NCBI GenBank assembly: GCA_031310005.1
Contig: CM062379.1
Location: 6,138,001 to 6,202,000 of the forward strand
Origin: Dactylellina haptotyla
Lineage: Eukaryota > Ascomycota > Orbiliomycetes > Orbiliales > Orbiliaceae
Direction: 5' to 3'
Length of the DNA: 64,000 nt
The notes below the pieces were generated by a model that had not been told where the DNA came from, did no database searches, and saw nothing but the letters and a program-made list of their open reading frames with translations. How positions within the stretch are numbered: position 1 is the first letter of the stretch; every line of letters starts with the position of its first letter. The translations under genes and the position numbers were made by a program. Shown here in pieces: positions 1 through 11,506 of this stretch.

Positions 1-1178
1 TTGAATTTGAGAGAGGATATTGAAGACCTCCATTGCAGCGGCTTCGCCCCGTCGCCGTCTGGCATGACGGAGAACCCTCAATGGCTTGCTAAGACTTGTT
101 GTCGACTCTAGCAACTCTTGTTCTGTTGGTTCGGAGTCTAGAGTGTTTTCTGGTGGCGGAGGCTGTTCGTCGTCACCAGCGGCTATTGGGAAAACCTGGT
201 CGTCTTCGAGTTCGAATTCGCATATAACGAGAGTTTGATCGTGAGTTGCTATGTGCGCGGCACACCATAACTTGATCTGAAGAGCATCGCGTCCTGTTAT
301 AATGAGGGAAAAAACCTCGGGTCCGTTTTGAGCCAAATCGTCTGTTCCTTCTCTGGTGAAATCGATATGGTCTAGAAGATTCTCTGCTTGTTCGTCAGAT
401 AGGATCCTGGTGAATGAAGGGAGGGCGAATAGTTGTTTAGGTGTGTATCCGATAATAGTTCCTGAATTCTATATTCTCATTTGTAATGTTAATATTCAAT
501 AATGAAAGCAACATACTAGGACTAATGAAGACAGAGGATATGACGAAATAGACTGACCTCACTTGCTATCCTAACGGTCAATTTCGAGTCGTCGTTAGGA
601 TCCTGTTTGAATACAACCAGGGCTCCAAAGCCCTGTACAGCGCCCGGGCAGTGTATTGGCTCATCCTCGCATCTCTGGATCGTATCAGAACCGGCAATAC
701 CGGTAACAACCATATGCCCATCATTTGTATGCTGATATGCGAATCTTTGGGTCATGAAACCCTCTTCAGTGTTGGTATTCTGGGCTGTGGCAGGTTGTCC
801 AGAGGACAGGATAGAAGCAATGCTCTCACGAGCACTTCGTACGCTTCCGGCATCACTACTGAGGAAACTTGTGGGATCTGGCTGTGGAAGACCCCAAAAA
901 CTTCTCTCCGAGCTCATGGGCGACTCAGAACGTCCGGTAAACTGTCGAGTGGGGTCGACCCCGACGACAGATCTGATGGGGAAGACCCGATCTGTGGCAT
1001 CGGGCGAGAGAGGTTCTTGGTTAGCGGAGAGAGTTGGGGATGCTAAACCTGAAGGTTGGCTCGAAGGCGTCTGGTTGAAGTATCCTGCGCCCGAGGGACC
1101 CGGTGTTGATATCGTTGGTTTTAGTGTTGGTCTGTCACCCTCACCGCCTGCCTCATTCCCACGGGAAGGAGAAGGCAT
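1..1178 (-). CDS. Fungal phytochrome (bilin-binding hybrid sensor histidine kinase), N-terminal part
   Basis: This is the 5' part of a red/far-red light sensor kinase; the gene runs off the left edge. Exons on the minus strand are 1178-558 and 468-1 (onward). The intron at 557-469 has a GTCAGT donor and a TAG acceptor, and the two exons join in frame (207 + at least 156 codons). Residues 1-140 are a Ser/Pro-rich, probably disordered extension, as in other fungal phytochromes. At residues 170-185 Cys-EDEPIH followed by PGAVQGFG matches the start of the phytochrome PAS domain. In bacterial and fungal phytochromes a Cys at this place binds biliverdin, so Cys170 is the likely chromophore attachment site. 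Exon 2 reads NSGTIIGYTPKQLF and onward, typical PAS/GAF sequence. The GAF, PHY, kinase and receiver domains would lie outside the window. The start at 1178 is the first ATG of the open frame; an upstream exon cannot be excluded. Confidence 0.9.
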
Positions 1179-4100
1179 TTCTGTCTCAATTTTGGCGTCA
1201 AATCGGGCGAGGGTAAAATTCTTAGGTTATCGGATATGCCAGTAGGCCATTATCCATACTTTTCGGGGCTATTAGGAGGTTGAAATTGTATCTTCGCGAA
1301 AGACCTGAGATGATATGCTGCTGTGTCTGGTTGCTCTGCTTGAGCGTTGGCCGTGTTGGCAGATGGTGCTGCACCAATACAACGAGATTGTAGGACCCGA
1401 CTGAGGTTAACGATAGCTATACAACTGTTGATGGATCCGGTAGATTGGATTATGATTACGCAAGGGGTTGATTGTTATGAATATCCATCCAGATGAGTTT
1501 GCTTGAAGGCGTTAATGCTTCCTCACGATACCGAGAGTCTAAATTCGAGTAGCCAGTCCTTCCAGAGAGTTCTCCAGGCCAGGTCCCAGTTCGTCTACCT
1601 GATAGCACCTCCTGACGGTTTCGGGCTGAATAGCAGTCGTCAAATCATCCGCCAATACTGCGATATAATCGATGATGATATATATATTTAGCAAAGAACA
1701 ATATGTCGTCGTAGCCGTGCTCGGGGTGGCGGGGTAACAGGGCGGGAAGGTATATATTGCCAATTCGCAAGCAAGGAATGGCGATCGATGCTTTCTTCGG
1801 CAGATCTTCTATCGGCTAGTCGCAAACTACAGCGTTAGCAGCTGATCGATTCAATGGAGGGTACGAGTCTCTGGGGCCCTGTATCAACGGTATTCAGGTA
1901 TCCCGCGAGAGTACAGAATGTTGCGGATGATCTGGTGGAGGACAGAGTGCAGCAGCGCAAATCCATGCATTCGGGTTTTCGCTATCATAACGGGTACGGG
2001 CACAAGGACGGCTCGTTTCTAGAGTTGGTACAAGTGGGAACCTCGCTTGCTCATATTATCCTGCAAGACACATACTACTTTGATGGTTGTGTATATATGC
2101 TATCGTTTACCCCTTATCAAATTATCACCAGTTTTGCACTTACAGTATGGACCGCGGGGTGGCTGTTCTATAAAGCTCGGGTATCGCTAGCCTAGCTGCG
2201 TGGTGTCGTCGTAGTGGGGCGCCACAGCTTTGGGTGAACGAGTACTGTTGCTATCGGTATTCTTCGTTGGAAAACACTCAAAGGCCGCAGAGAGGTTCCA
2301 AGGAGGTGATGAATGAAAGGCGAGGGACGAGATATTCCGCCTGTTGCTACTTTACGGCTGCGAGGAAGGATGAAGGCCGGAAGGTCATTTTAGACCTCGA
2401 AGCCGAAATTGGGGTTTACGAGTCTAAACTCATTTGACTTTTCCGTGCGCTTCTATTCGAGTGGCTGCTACAACCAATTTTTTCTCTTTCCCGTTCCCAA
2501 GCACGCACCAAAGACATACTTTTTACGAGGTGTAAATTAAGGGTGGGCAACCCATTCGCTAACAGTCTTATCCTCATCTGAACGTCTTAAGGGTATAGAT
2601 CGACGTGGGCTGCAGGGAGTACGGAGGCAGGTGGAAGTATCAGCCGAAAAAAACTGTAGGAATGCAGGCAACTGTTTTTTACTGGCGCCACTTCTCGCCC
2701 CGTTGGGAGCTGATCGTTTGCGGTTTGGATGTTAACGACTCGGATTTCGTGGGCAGCCAGCAGAGCAGCACACGTTACCAGCTACTATGATTACATACTC
2801 GCCAGGGCTAAAGGACAAAGGGTCCGATCATTTGCTTGAAATCGCAATCGAATACCCATAAACCAGATTTCGGATTAAACTAAATGTTGTTTTGTTAACC
2901 GTCCTTTTTTAGGCAACCCTGATTTTTTATTTTGTTCTAAATTAAATTGTTTTCTCTCTGCAGAACTTGGCCTGGGGCAAATATGATATAGGTATGACGA
3001 AATAGGGTTGGGAAACCACATGACGGAGGAATGGGACAATTGCACATTCGCATGCGCGCAACATGGGAATCTGAGATATCTGCGGTGAACAGCGAACATC
3101 TGTACTAACATCGTGATGTCAACCGTTCTGTATCTCTTTACTTGCTCGTGAAGATATCTAGAGTCCCTGAATGGGTCCAATATCTGCATGCATTATTGAC
3201 GGGTAAATCAAGGTGTCCTTTCCCGCTCGATCTGAAGGACCCTTCTTCTCTCTTCCCAAGAAATGTTTCGAGATCGGGCTCACGAGCTCAAGCCACAATG
3301 CAAAACCTGCTTCAATCGGGCACTCTTTAGCCAGTAAGAATTTCTTGTGGCAATGTCGTTTTGTCGCCGCAAATCGTCGTTTGCAGGCGAGATCGAAATG
3401 TTTCGGTTGTGGGAACCTTGTTTCGGAGCTTTCCATGTCACTGGCAAGCCCAGGTCTAGTCAATGGACCCTGTCCGCCCTAAGATCTTGGAATTGTAAAG
3501 AGGGGCAAAGGGGAACCTAAATGCAGATAGCGCCTGCATGTGAACTGCCCGTAGTTGCACCAAGTCGTCGAGATCTCAGAAACGAAAGGGACTTGCATCG
3601 AACGGGCCTGCCTGATCGGAAACCATCCGACAGAGAAAACGTTAAAAAATTCGATCGAAAGTGCGATTGAGCAGGCTCCGAGAGGAATATACTTCCTGAG
3701 CCTAGTTTCCCCACAACTGCGAGATATCACCAAAGTGATAAGACCGAACTAAGAGTTCGGCCGAAGCTGTCTCTCTGAAAGGCCTGGATCTAGACCAATC
3801 ATGTGGGCCGGAAACGCTGGAACACTAACAGGACTGACAGGATCGCGAGATTGGCAGCCGCGGTCAATTAGCTGTGGCTCACCGGCGAGCCACAGCAGCA
3901 TGGCCGAATGTGGCGCCGACGGTAACAATAGCAGCAACACATAACCCACGTTGCCCATGACAATTGAGCTGCAGCTCAAACACACACAAACAAGCTCCCG
4001 CAGACCCTGCAAACACTAACTATCACAACCTCTCACAACCCGGCCGGTGCCTCCAGGTCGGCCTACCTCACGCGTCCCCCATTTACGCGCTTCTGCACCC

Positions 4101-4358
4101 GTCGCGCAGGCCTGCATACATAAGTCTCTTCTGCTGGATCCTGCGGGTAATCTTTTCCTATAACCTTTCTTCTCTGCGCCCTTCTCAAAAATCGCCACCA
4201 AGTCCTTGCTTCTCAACTGGAGACTGCATCCATCCCACATTCTTGCTACAGGAATTCCTCCTAGTCCTCAGATCATTTAGAAGCCGCTACTTCAAACACA
4301 AGATCCCACCGAGATCGTACACCCACAGCTTCTATTCTATTTCTTTCAAATTTCCACC
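1179..4358. other. Intergenic, 3.2 kb between divergent phytochrome and SNF2 genes
   Basis: Only short open frames without recognisable protein features occur here. The region should hold both divergent promoters. Visible structures are a 10-bp inverted repeat at 3871-3896, an ACGCGT (MluI cell-cycle box type) hexamer at 4070-4075, and a pyrimidine-rich leader at about 4140-4350 before the SNF2 start codon. Confidence 0.6.
3871..3896. repeat. Inverted repeat, 10-bp arms, 6-base spacer
   Basis: The arms are GCTGTGGCTC and GAGCCACAGC, a perfect match, separated by ACCGGC. It lies about 460 bases upstream of the SNF2 start codon. It could be a dyad-symmetric protein binding site; no known factor is assigned. 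Confidence 0.6.
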
Positions 4359-7300
4359 ATGTCTGGGATACCGGACTCACGCCATAACCCGAGAAACACC
4401 CTGGGATCTCGAGATGCCCCAAAGTTTGGGGAAACAACCCCACTAAAGGGCCCAGGCAACGTCTCAGCTGGTCTGGGAAGAGGCCGTGGAGGAAATAGTG
4501 AGCCCCGAAGCTCTGAATCTACAGATTACTCAAATGCTGACTTCAATTGCCTGTTCAGAACCAGCTCCAGCATGGGACCCTACCAATCTAATGAAACCCA
4601 ACGACCCCACCTGGAAGAAGACTGGAACCGCACAAGCCCCCATAAATCTCGATTCCTCTCCCGCAGCTCCAATATCCCTTGAAAATTCTCCAGACCTTCT
4701 CGGCCCCTTCACACGCCCACCGCCAGCCAGCCACTTCCGCCAGCCAACTTTCACGAGCTCCAAACTTGCTGGTGGTAGTAGCGGCTTCAACAGCTTTAAA
4801 GAGCGACAGCCAAGTGCACCTTTTGATCCTTATGCTCAGGCTGTTCAATCCTCGAGTTCGTCCGGTGCCACTCGGCCGATGGATGATCTATCCCGCTGGG
4901 CTGCTCCCATGAGGGGCACCACAGGGATGATAGGGAGCTCCTGGGCTAAAGCTGGCAAAGGCACAACGTTCACATCGGACGGCTATACGTACAGTGCCGA
5001 TGATTACATGGATTCCAAAGCTGCTATGGATAGCATCAAGTCTCTACTTGAAAATATCAATGATGACCCACCAAGTAGGCGGACAAGAGCTAAGAAGAAG
5101 GCGGCCGAGGAGGCCGCTAGTGTTGAGAAAGGTGAAGAGGAAGAGGAAGAGGAAGAGGAAGAGGAAGAGGATGGAACTGTTGATGGTCTTAAGGTTACCT
5201 TACTTTCACATCAGATCCACGGGCTGGCTTGGCTTCTAAAGCAGGAAGACAGCAAGATCAAAGGAGGGATATTGGCAGATGATGTAAGCAATCTAATATC
5301 TGACAGTTCGGATGGAGACTCATTCTAACATATTATTCATTCTCAAGATGGGCTTAGGCAAAACTATCCAATCGATATCCCTCATATTGTCGAACCCAAT
5401 GCCTTCAGCGAAGACGCACACCGCTTTAGAACGAGAAAAATACCTAAAAGAGCATAAGATTTCGTCTGATACACACCGAGGCACTCTCATAGTTGCACCA
5501 CTGGCCCTCATCAAGCAGTGGGAGAAAGAAATCAAAGAGAAAACGGATAATCGCTACCGCGTTCTTGTTCACCACGGTCCTGGGCGGACTCGAGCCGGGA
5601 AGGACCTAAAGAGTTACGACGTGATCGTTACTACCCCACAGGTGCTCGTGAGTGAGCACAAGGACAGTGTTCCCGATGCGATGATTGGATGCTTTGATGT
5701 TAGGTGGTGGAGAGTCATCATTGATGAAGCTCATACGATCAAAAACCACCTGGCGAAGAGCACTATCGCTTGTTACGCCCTTCGATCTCATTTCCGCTGG
5801 TGTTTGACTGGAACGCCGTTGCAAAATAATGTTGATGAGCTGCAGAGTCTCATCCGTTTCTTGCGGGTCGAACCATATGCCGATAAAGGCAAATGGAAAC
5901 AAGATATTACGCGGCTATTGAGTAGTAATAAAGCAGGATTGGCTCTCAAGCGAATAAGGGCACTGCTGGGATCTCTTATGCTGAGGCGTACCAAAGCTGT
6001 TCTTCAAGCTGCGTCAGATGAAAAGAAGGACCCGAAGAAGGCTAAAGAGGCAGCGAAACCTAGCGAGGAGGTTGCGAAGGGCGGGACAACCGAGAAGCCC
6101 ACGAAGACCTTGAAACTTGACATGGTTAAGCGTAGTGTAAAAACTGTATCTTGCTCGTTCGATGACGACGAGGATAGGTTTTATCGGCGCTTGGAGTCTC
6201 GTATGGATGACCGATTGAACGACCTGTTATTTGGCAACAAGAAGCACGGAATGGCCGGCGTTTTGGTCATTATGACCCGGTTAAGGCAGGCATGTAACCA
6301 TCCTCATTTAATCGCTGGGAAGCTTACGGAAGATAAAGAGCGTGTCTTCACGAGTACGAAGACACCGAAAAAATCTTCAGGAGGCTCAAGAGCTTCCAGA
6401 ATGGTCGATGATAACTCTCTTGGCGAAATCGATGACCTTGCTGACATCATGAACGGTATGAAGCTTAATAACAAACCCTGTGAAGTTTGTCAGGCGGAGC
6501 TGTCCAAGTTGGAGATGAAGGAAGGTTATACTCGTTGCAAGCCCTGTCGAGAAGACATCGGGGATTTGAACAAGAAGTTTAAAGAAAAGCGTGTTTCGCT
6601 CCAGAGGCAGAGTCTTGGCGCAGTAAATAAATCCAAGGATGATGACGATCTAGATGACCTGATCAATGGACTGGGCGGAATTACTGTTAATGACAAAGAA
6701 GACAATGGAAGTGAAGACGAGGATGAGGATGAAGTGGTAGGAAAGAGAGATAAATCGAAATCGAAACCTCCACCGCGACGAAACCGTCGGATAGTTCTCG
6801 ATTCGGACGAGGAAGATGACGATGACGAACCAACCCCGTTAGCACCACCACCTGATTCTGATGATTCCGATGAGGCGGAGGAAGGTGAAGAAGATGATGA
6901 AGATGACGAAGAAGAGGGAGAGGATGAAGATGAGGAAGACGAAAGTCGAGAGCATAACCAAAATGAACTTATTGATGACGAAGCCATCGAGTCCTCAGGC
7001 GAGGAGTCTAGCGGCGAATTCGATACAACCGTTGAAGATGTTACTGGCATCACTCTCTCCGAGTCTGATAGCGAATATGAGTCGGACATTGATGAGCCTG
7101 ATCCTTCTAATTCCTTCGCATCAGCTAAAATCCGGAACTTGATGAAAATTCTCAAAAGGGAGGTCGCTGAAGAGAACAAAACAATTGTATTTTCGGCGTT
7201 TACTTCTATGCTCGATACCATTGAACCATTCTTGAAGCACAGAGGGATCAAGTTTGTTCGGTATGATGGCAAGATGAAGAATGACGACCGGGAGCGAAGT

Positions 7301-7934
7301 TTGGATACTCTCAGAAACTCGCCGATGTGCCAGGTTCTCCTTTGCAGTTTGAAATGTGGAGCGCTTGGCTTGAATTTGACGGCTGCCAATCGAGTCGTTA
7401 TATTGGAACCTTTCTGGAATCCGGTAAGTCGTTATAATCATGGCTGACTCGCCTGTACTTTGCTAACATGGTATTGGAATATAGTTCGTTGAGGAACAGG
7501 CCATTGATAGAGTCCATCGTATCGGTCAGACCTCTGATGTTATTGTTTATAGGATGTCGATTGGCAATACAATTGAATCTAGAATTCAAGAACTGCAGGA
7601 TCGAAAGCGCAAGATAGCAGAGGCGGCGTTTGGCACCGGGGACCTTCTAAAGGATGGGGGCGCCGGCAAGTTGACAAAAGGAGATCTCTTGTTCTTGTTC
7701 AACAAGGATGCCGAGCGTCTCCATAACGACGACGACGAGCTTGCTTTCACTTTGGGGAGCAAACTCAATCTCATGGATAACTCACAGTCGACCCGCGATA
7801 GTGACGTTTTTACAACGGATTCAAGTCAGCGCTCTAATGGCCGAAATTCCCGCCCGGGCGGTAGCTCGAGAAGCGGTGGTTCGAAGCCCCGGGCTGAGCG
7901 GAAAGCTGAGTCCCAATTGTATGGGCGAAGATAA
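4359..7934 (+). CDS. SNF2-family DNA-dependent ATPase (Rad5/Rad16/Uls1-like)
   Basis: Likely a nuclear chromatin/DNA-repair translocase. Exons are 4359-4497, 4559-5283, 5348-7423 and 7485-7934, giving 1129 aa. The first intron (4498-4558, GTGAGC, CTGAC branch, CAG) reconciles the CACCATG start at 4359 with the main frame. The other two have GTAAGC and GTAAGT donors and CTAAC branches. Walker A (GLGKT, residues 290-294) spans the second junction, DEAH is at 414-417, and the C-terminal helicase signature EEQAIDRVHRIGQ lies at about 983-995. Between the two ATPase lobes are a Cys4 cluster (C666, C669, C685, C688), smaller than a RING finger, and a very acidic stretch of about 150 residues. There is no HIRAN domain, so it is not a classical Rad5. 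The family is secure; the orthologue (Uls1/Ris1 or Rrp type) is not. Confidence 0.9.
5134..5170 (+). repeat. GAAGAG microsatellite within SNF2 coding exon
   Basis: About six copies of a GAAGAG hexanucleotide encode an unbroken run of Glu just before the first ATPase motif. The repeat unit is a multiple of three, so length changes would not shift the frame. Confidence 0.85.
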
Positions 7935-9607
7935 TTGCTGTTTGGAAGGATGATCCACGAGAGTATTCGTGCCACATAGCTTATAGCTCATTTTTGGAGA
8001 TGCATGTGCGGAAGACTTATTTTTTAGTCTGTTTGTTTAGATACATAGTTTAGGCGTAAGGATGGTGTGAAATTTTGATAGAGAATATCATAGATTAATT
8101 AATTCTTTTTCTATAACCAGAAGCTTTCTTCATTGCAACTTTGCGAGTCAAACCTCGGCCATCTAAGCAATATAACCTGTAATCGACTGTATTGCACCTT
8201 TGCCACTGTAATAGTAGCCGAGTGGGGTATAAAAATTTGGACTGGCTATGATAATGTAAGCTAGAACGTCTTTCCGAGTTCTATCCTTCTTGCTTCTGAC
8301 CAGTGAATTGATGCTACCTACACTTGGTCGCACAGTCTTGTGTATAGTTCTGATGTTTGTGGCTAAAGCCGGAAAGGAGTTTTCTGCAGTATAAATTGCC
8401 GTGGTTTGAATCTTTGTAGAAGCGGAGAAGCAGAGATTAAGGGAGTCTATATACATAGAGCCTAGAATATTAATAATAAAAGTAATATGATATATTCTCT
8501 CAAGATGAAACCGCTTGATCAGAACTTGGTATATAGAATTCGCTTGGTTAAGTGATTTCAGCCAGCCCAGGTTGACAAATGGAACGGCCTGTGTCTATGG
8601 AGAGCTTGGGAGCCGAACTAACCCTGGCGGCGCTACCGCCAAGCGAGATTTATCCGGGATGCAGTGCTACCGTCACGCAATATATCCAACGTCATATTTT
8701 CCCACGGATGCAAACCCCGACCATATGAACATGGGTTTGTAACCAGTTTAAATACAGATCGCCAGCATCTGGAGGTTATTCCGTCTTGGGAACACAACTT
8801 TCCTCCGTCTTGGACAATTCTTGAACAACAAACAGAAGGCTGCGCCCGTCTTGGACACAGCTATTTCCACCACTGGGCTCTTTTCCAGGACTCATCCTCT
8901 CCTCTTGAGAATTTGCTTATATTGTCTTGTGGACTCTTGTTGGTTCTTGTACAAAGCTCGGCAGCTCCATTGTCTCACTTGTTCTCTCGACATTTCGCCA
9001 TGTTTTCTCAGAACGCGCTGTGCAGTAGCGGTAACAACAAGCAATGATTGACATTCTTGGGTGGCTTTTGGTTCGGTTTTGAGATGCCACCGCCGATAGA
9101 CTAATTTCTAGGCAATCTTGGTCAACGCCTTCTTTTGCGGTTTGCCTAGAAATGCGGTCAAATTGATCCAAAATGCGAGGAGCAACGTCCGGGTATCTCC
9201 TGCAGTCAATAGTCGCAGACATACATTTGACCCGCGAACCCGACAACGCACTTTACGGAATGCCCTGGCGCTGGCTCCATGCTGTGGGGATTTCCAGAAT
9301 GTAGATACTGGTCGGCCGTCGGGACCATTGATCAGCGGATATCCTTGCGGAGAAACTGTGGAGGGGATTATATGCGGAGCCCCGGTTTTCGGTCAATGAC
9401 TGCTGGCCTGTGCGCGAAATATACAGCGTCGGCGCGAAGGGATTTGCGGGTATAAATACATGGGAGGACGACCTTCAAGCAAGGAGAGGTCTGTCTAGAA
9501 TTGTCATTGCACAGATTCCCTTGAGTAGATCACCGACTAGGTAACTAGTCACCGGCTCTTGTCATTATCATAATTTAAATTGGACTCTCTCCTGCATCTT
9601 TGAAAAG
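7935..9607. other. Intergenic, SNF2 3' end to pectate lyase promoter
   Basis: No gene is supported here. The 3' half is the promoter of the pectate lyase; the first half is AT-rich and presumably contains the SNF2 3' untranslated region. Confidence 0.6.
9284..9458 (+). promoter_or_regulatory. Putative pectate lyase promoter: two CreA-type sites and TATA box
   Basis: GTGGGG at 9284-9289 and GTGGAG at 9358-9363 both fit the SYGGRG consensus of the carbon catabolite repressor CreA. TATAAATA at 9451-9458 lies 150 bases before the ATG. The arrangement fits glucose-repressed expression of a plant cell-wall enzyme. Such short motifs occur often by chance, so the CreA reading is inference. Confidence 0.45.
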
Positions 9608-10757
9608 ATGAAGTTTGCGACCTTCCTTACCGCTGGCGCTCTGGCCGCTGTTGCAACTGCTACCACTCCTAAGGGTTTGGATGACTTTGCGTGGGACGTA
9701 GAAGGGTACGCCAAAGACAACCCGGTTGGTGGAGCCGTTGTTGGTGGAAAGGGCGGTCCTACTGTGACTGTCACTGACTATCCTACACTGGCTACTGCTC
9801 TGGCTGGCAATGAGCCACGAATTGTCAAGGTCATTGGTGCTATCAAACCGGAAGCCCGTGTCATTGTTGGCTCGAACAAGTCCTTGATCGGCTGCAAGAA
9901 CTCTGGTAGCATATATGACAAAGGTGCGTTTTGGTTTCCGTAATCTCTAATTTTATTTGCGCAATGTCTGACAGTCCTCAAATATAGGTGTTACCGTGGC
10001 CAATGCGACAAACGTCATTATTCAGAACATGAGGATTAACGATGTCATTGGAAACGATGCTATCACGATCAGCAATTCGACTCGTGTTTGGATTGACCAT
10101 AACGAGTTGACTTCTGACAACAATCACGGCCCAGACTACTATGTAAGAAATTCCTGAGCATCAAGGGTATGGAGAATGATACTGATTATTGCACTATAGG
10201 ATGGTTTGATTGATATCATCAGAGGATCTGACTACGTCACCGTCTCCTGGAACTACATGCACGACCACTGGAAAACGTCCCTTGTTGGAAACGAGCCGAC
10301 CTTCACACACGAACTTGGAAAATACCATGTCACTTACCACCACAATTACTGGCAGCGCCTTGGAACACGCGGTCCTGCAGGTCGTTTCGGTTTCCATCAC
10401 ATTTATAATAACCTCTATGAGGATTTCTACTACCAGGCCATCCACTCTCGCTCCGATAACCAAGCACTTATCGAGGGAAATGTCTTCCGAGGAGACTCTG
10501 GTGAAGCTGTCAGCACGCACGGTTTGGTCGTTCCTGAGGACTCTCCAAATTTCTGTGTCTGCGGTGACGACGAGAAGGATGGGTTCGCAAATTTGGGTTA
10601 CCGAAACGACTGGGGTAGCGCGACGGTGAACATTACCAGAGTCGGGACCTTCTCCAAGGCTCCTTACCGATACAAGCTGACCCCATTGAAGTTGGTGGAG
10701 GGTCTGGTTAAGCTTGGCGCGGGTATTGGAAAGGTCGACATTGATGTTATCGAGTAA
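9608..10757 (+). CDS. Secreted pectate lyase, polysaccharide lyase family 1
   Basis: Cleaves polygalacturonate by beta-elimination outside the cell, so it acts in plant cell-wall breakdown. Exons are 9608-9923, 9988-10142 and 10200-10757 (342 aa); the introns are 64 and 57 nt with CTGAC/CTGAT branch sites. A signal peptide occupies about residues 1-19. The PL1 parallel beta-helix signatures are present: WIDHNE (140-145), RGSDYVTVSWNYMHDHWK (165-182), and HHNYWQRLGTRGPAGRFG (204-221). By alignment with PelC, Arg214 is the catalytic arginine, with Pro216 and Arg219 the conserved partners; the Asp residues of WIDH and of the following strands are candidate calcium ligands. Length and motifs are those of a complete enzyme. 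It stands alone, without neighbouring pectinolytic genes. Confidence 0.95.
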
Positions 10758-11506
10758 ATATGCCTTGAAATGTTGGAGTCTTAGGAGACGTCTTATAGCC
10801 GAGACAGAGAGCGAAATACCCCTTCTGGCTGGTTTGAATAAATGTTCGAGTTTCGTTTCTCAATGTATACTATTAGAACCTATAATTTTATATACACACC
10901 CTTGTTCGACAGAGAAGAGCCCACCCATGCAGCAGTAAAGCATCGAAACAGACTGGTGCCGCTGAGAACCCGGTTCTTTCGATCCCCAAGGTCGCTCTAA
11001 CACGTTTTCCCGTGCCCATCTCGTGGCCATGCATGGACAGACGGCCAATGATGCTTATCGATAGCGAGGTGTGTGTAGTGGGGCAGGTCGAAGACAAACT
11101 CGGCTAGAATAGTTTGCAGAGCAACAACCTTGTCCCGACAAGAAAAAAAGTTTCTGCTGCGCTCTGCAAGACAAAAAAAATCTGAAAGCTCTCCTTCCAC
11201 TTGGGCAATTCTTTTCTTCCCTCTGCATCGATCCTTTTCTCAGAAAAATTTCTACTTCTTTCCCTGGGGATTCAAGGTCGCTGTATACTGTCGAGCATTG
11301 GTATCAACTTACTAAGGTATTTTTGCTCCTCGCCCTTCGCAAAGATAGCTTGTAGATAGCGCATCTCATCAACTCCCCCTCTCATCGCACCGTTGCTAAT
11401 GATCTACTTTGTAGGCGGACTAGCACTGCTTCTACAGCGGAAAAACTCCTCTTCAGGAACCTTAAACTTCTCCTTTTCTCCATATTAAACCCTAAATTCT
11501 CAAAAA
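10758..11506. other. Intergenic and probable KAP123 5' leader
   Basis: No coding gene is supported. A possible 5' untranslated intron (11317-11414, GTATTT donor, GCTAATG branch, GTAG acceptor) lies shortly before the KAP123 start codon; this rests only on splice signals. Confidence 0.4.

Noticed and set aside
651-1245. Two plus-strand open frames over the phytochrome N-terminus
   Set aside because: They are antisense to a clear phytochrome exon and have no recognisable motifs.
4486-4558. Alternative SNF2 start in the main frame (GTG at 4486 or ATG at 4534)
   Set aside because: A complete intron (4498-4558) with donor, branch site and acceptor explains the frame and links to the better ATG at 4359.
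6526-7389. Minus-strand 287-codon open frame, Ser-rich
   Set aside because: It is the complement of the acidic GAA/GAT-rich part of the SNF2 gene; the serine runs are a by-product and there is no independent support.
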